Positions 8,001 to 8,094 of a stretch of DNA of 8,094 bases are shown piece after piece. The stretch is from Bacteroidales bacterium (GTDB lineage Bacteria > Bacteroidota > Bacteroidia > Bacteroidales > PUMT01). Each line of letters begins with the position of its first letter. The stretch's first letter is position 1. The stretch is from positions 1-8,094 of the forward strand of contig SLOS01000078.1 in assembly GCA_007132365.1 (NCBI GenBank). The letters are read 5' to 3'. The position numbers were made by a program, and so were the translations under genes. Below the pieces are notes generated by a model. It was given only the letters and a program-made list of their open reading frames with translations, was not told the DNA's origin and made no database searches.

Positions 8001-8094
8001 GCCAGAATCAATGATAAAAACTGAAACACCGTGGTAGTTACATCATTGGCAAATATTACCAGGGAAAGGGTTTTGTCATCTCTTTTTACAGCAT
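5006..8094 (-). CDS. HEPN-like module / NACHT-STAND-type P-loop NTPase / six-helix membrane protein (5' end beyond the window)
   Basis: The frame is open from the TAA at 5008-5006 to the window edge, giving 1028 visible residues. A GTG at 8029 is the only start-like codon near the edge, but 21 sense codons precede it and continue the homologous module, so the real start lies outside. Residues below count from that GTG. RPGPGKWLGFLR (34-45) and R104-NNFA-H109 give a canonical RNxxxH HEPN-type motif. A beta-rich segment (KLFPMFV 184-190, DVFLLES 201-207) ends with LLAVELAEAL. The NTPase follows: Walker A DDQGSGKS (310-317), Walker B IIIDNLNE (387-394), and IAIARPEY (425-432) with a possible sensor Arg429. 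Residues 450-640 are helical and may form winged-helix-like adaptors. Six membrane helices lie near 646-673, 723-745, 777-797, 804-830, 853-872 and 969-993, with basic loops on the predicted cytoplasmic side. Two loops (674-722 and 873-968) would then face the periplasm; the second contains Cys919 and Cys927. This suggests a membrane-bound STAND-type switch. KAP-like NTPases are an alternative. Function is unknown. Confidence 0.88.
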   Translation of the reverse strand, partial: AVKRDDKTLSLVIFANDVTTTVFQFLSLILASEYIESNAPRTLRMYQAIENMTYRPGPGKWLGFLREFYNYRMQVPDDLGKFPQMLDFIEKHEINKKSALLKVEENNGSSPSKKLGLLELMVNLRNNFAHSKGYDDETLGKITAAVEQIVDLLLADLEFLNQYKLILSNPGEGGNVFLMGEELPNMKKIPGGSLLIIENEESRVKLFPMFVNDSIAKGKTQDVFLLESLDNKKVFYASNRHLSEKRTDKDLLAVELAEALQKIYVEPEVIDASKIDLEQLNKRALQHTELMLAEYELNGKYNEDVYVLPAGYSQIINEFFSSDKKIIFLRDDQGSGKSAFCAYLANQYVKSNNNDRINFLIDARHLDELGEAPMLLDDYVKKKLGVTGNLHELLNNLQKKHPGKTLTIIIDNLNEYFLKGIDQSILMERLIDFIYRFKDISILQIIAIARPEYFKKSIEKYTQQYLDKKIEELTFMPQSVSHGRPLITTLLPALSRDELGQIWENYGAQYTGYTPKTSWDDLNDKLKEQCSKPLIMLYLLKEYDNKIIPGKLSVDEIKRQYIEGILKNKAYQETLFDLIKQMNNDKCPYLLTETINEKLLRKINDSSKNTKTALPYNHAYTALTEMQLLREERVHKNNLKGKKITLNNEMSMDIVLEKFKKEEKKRSLMFKIALILLPAFVIYTIVYFMYNIFLQDSHSFLMPVSSVMFNQIITPGINVNGEIISILADLFHANHAIKSVLDQLFIPTIYLIFIFIVFFAIFLFIDQKAKSEKNILRNFNTYEAFHFKSIDNIIIRKLIRLSLILFGIVSILPFLLLLNNLGSDVIITLFIASAIIVVIAIVVFLAMLYYKTIVVEKNIYADYLRKYLTGSAKYHLISLYVFSIGFFTILYTSDTLMTHSQQRVHNTYVNKFQEKIKEIHSIATPSEIEIIMLRIEEQFCADPEDPVCSIFDDIIKGLNNEEIQLMANNLEVSEILSGLTKMGKELTKYWYFFIFGPAGLILILFSVIEIPIFFAKRKFQKEEKLAIA
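7310..8094 (-). other. Copy B of the shared N-terminal module (canonical RNxxxH version)
   Basis: These bases encode the N-terminal part of the NTPase protein up to LLAVELAEALQ. It includes 21 codons upstream of the GTG at 8029 (ending ...LVIFANDVTTT) that match the helical region before RPxxGxWLG in copy A. The motif RNNFAH is at bases 7703-7720. Ungapped comparison with copy A suggests that only about 30 residues, or 90 bases, are missing beyond the window edge. Confidence 0.65.

Overview
The window is AT-rich (roughly 36-38% GC by eye) and reads as a chromosomal stretch from a member of the Bacteroidota. The pointers are a lipoprotein with a complete FISUMP (Fibrobacter succinogenes major paralogous) domain, A/T-rich leaders without clear Shine-Dalgarno sequences, and many envelope proteins. 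Genus cannot be given. All five genes I can support lie on the minus strand, so transcription runs from high to low coordinates. The gaps between them are 115, 129, 42 and 61 bases. No stretch over 300 bases lacks a gene. I found no tRNA, rRNA, CRISPR array, insertion sequence or convincing terminator.

Layout in transcription order: (1) 8094-5006, a large protein whose 5' end lies outside the window. It has an N-terminal helical module with an RNxxxH (HEPN-like) motif, a beta-rich segment, a P-loop NTPase of NACHT/STAND type, and a C-terminal domain with six predicted membrane helices. (2) 4890-4159, a FISUMP-domain lipoprotein. (3) 4029-1702, a second protein that starts with the same N-terminal module, here with an Rx5H version of the motif, and continues into TPR-like repeats and seven predicted membrane helices. 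(4) 1659-544, a multi-pass membrane protein of unknown function with striking aromatic motifs. (5) 482-1, the start of an exported protein whose 3' end lies outside the window.

The most interesting point is that proteins 1 and 3 share a collinear N-terminal module of about 300 residues. It carries RPxxGxWLGxLR, then RN-x(3-4)-H, then a beta segment, then a closing LLxxELAExL. Each protein joins the module to a different signalling and membrane architecture. With a lipoprotein of likely C-type-lectin-like fold between them, and every product carrying a membrane segment or export signal, the locus looks like an undescribed membrane-associated sensor/effector set. It could act in envelope stress signalling or in defence. 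Those roles are inference. The module, motifs, predicted membrane helices and gene order are read directly from the sequence.
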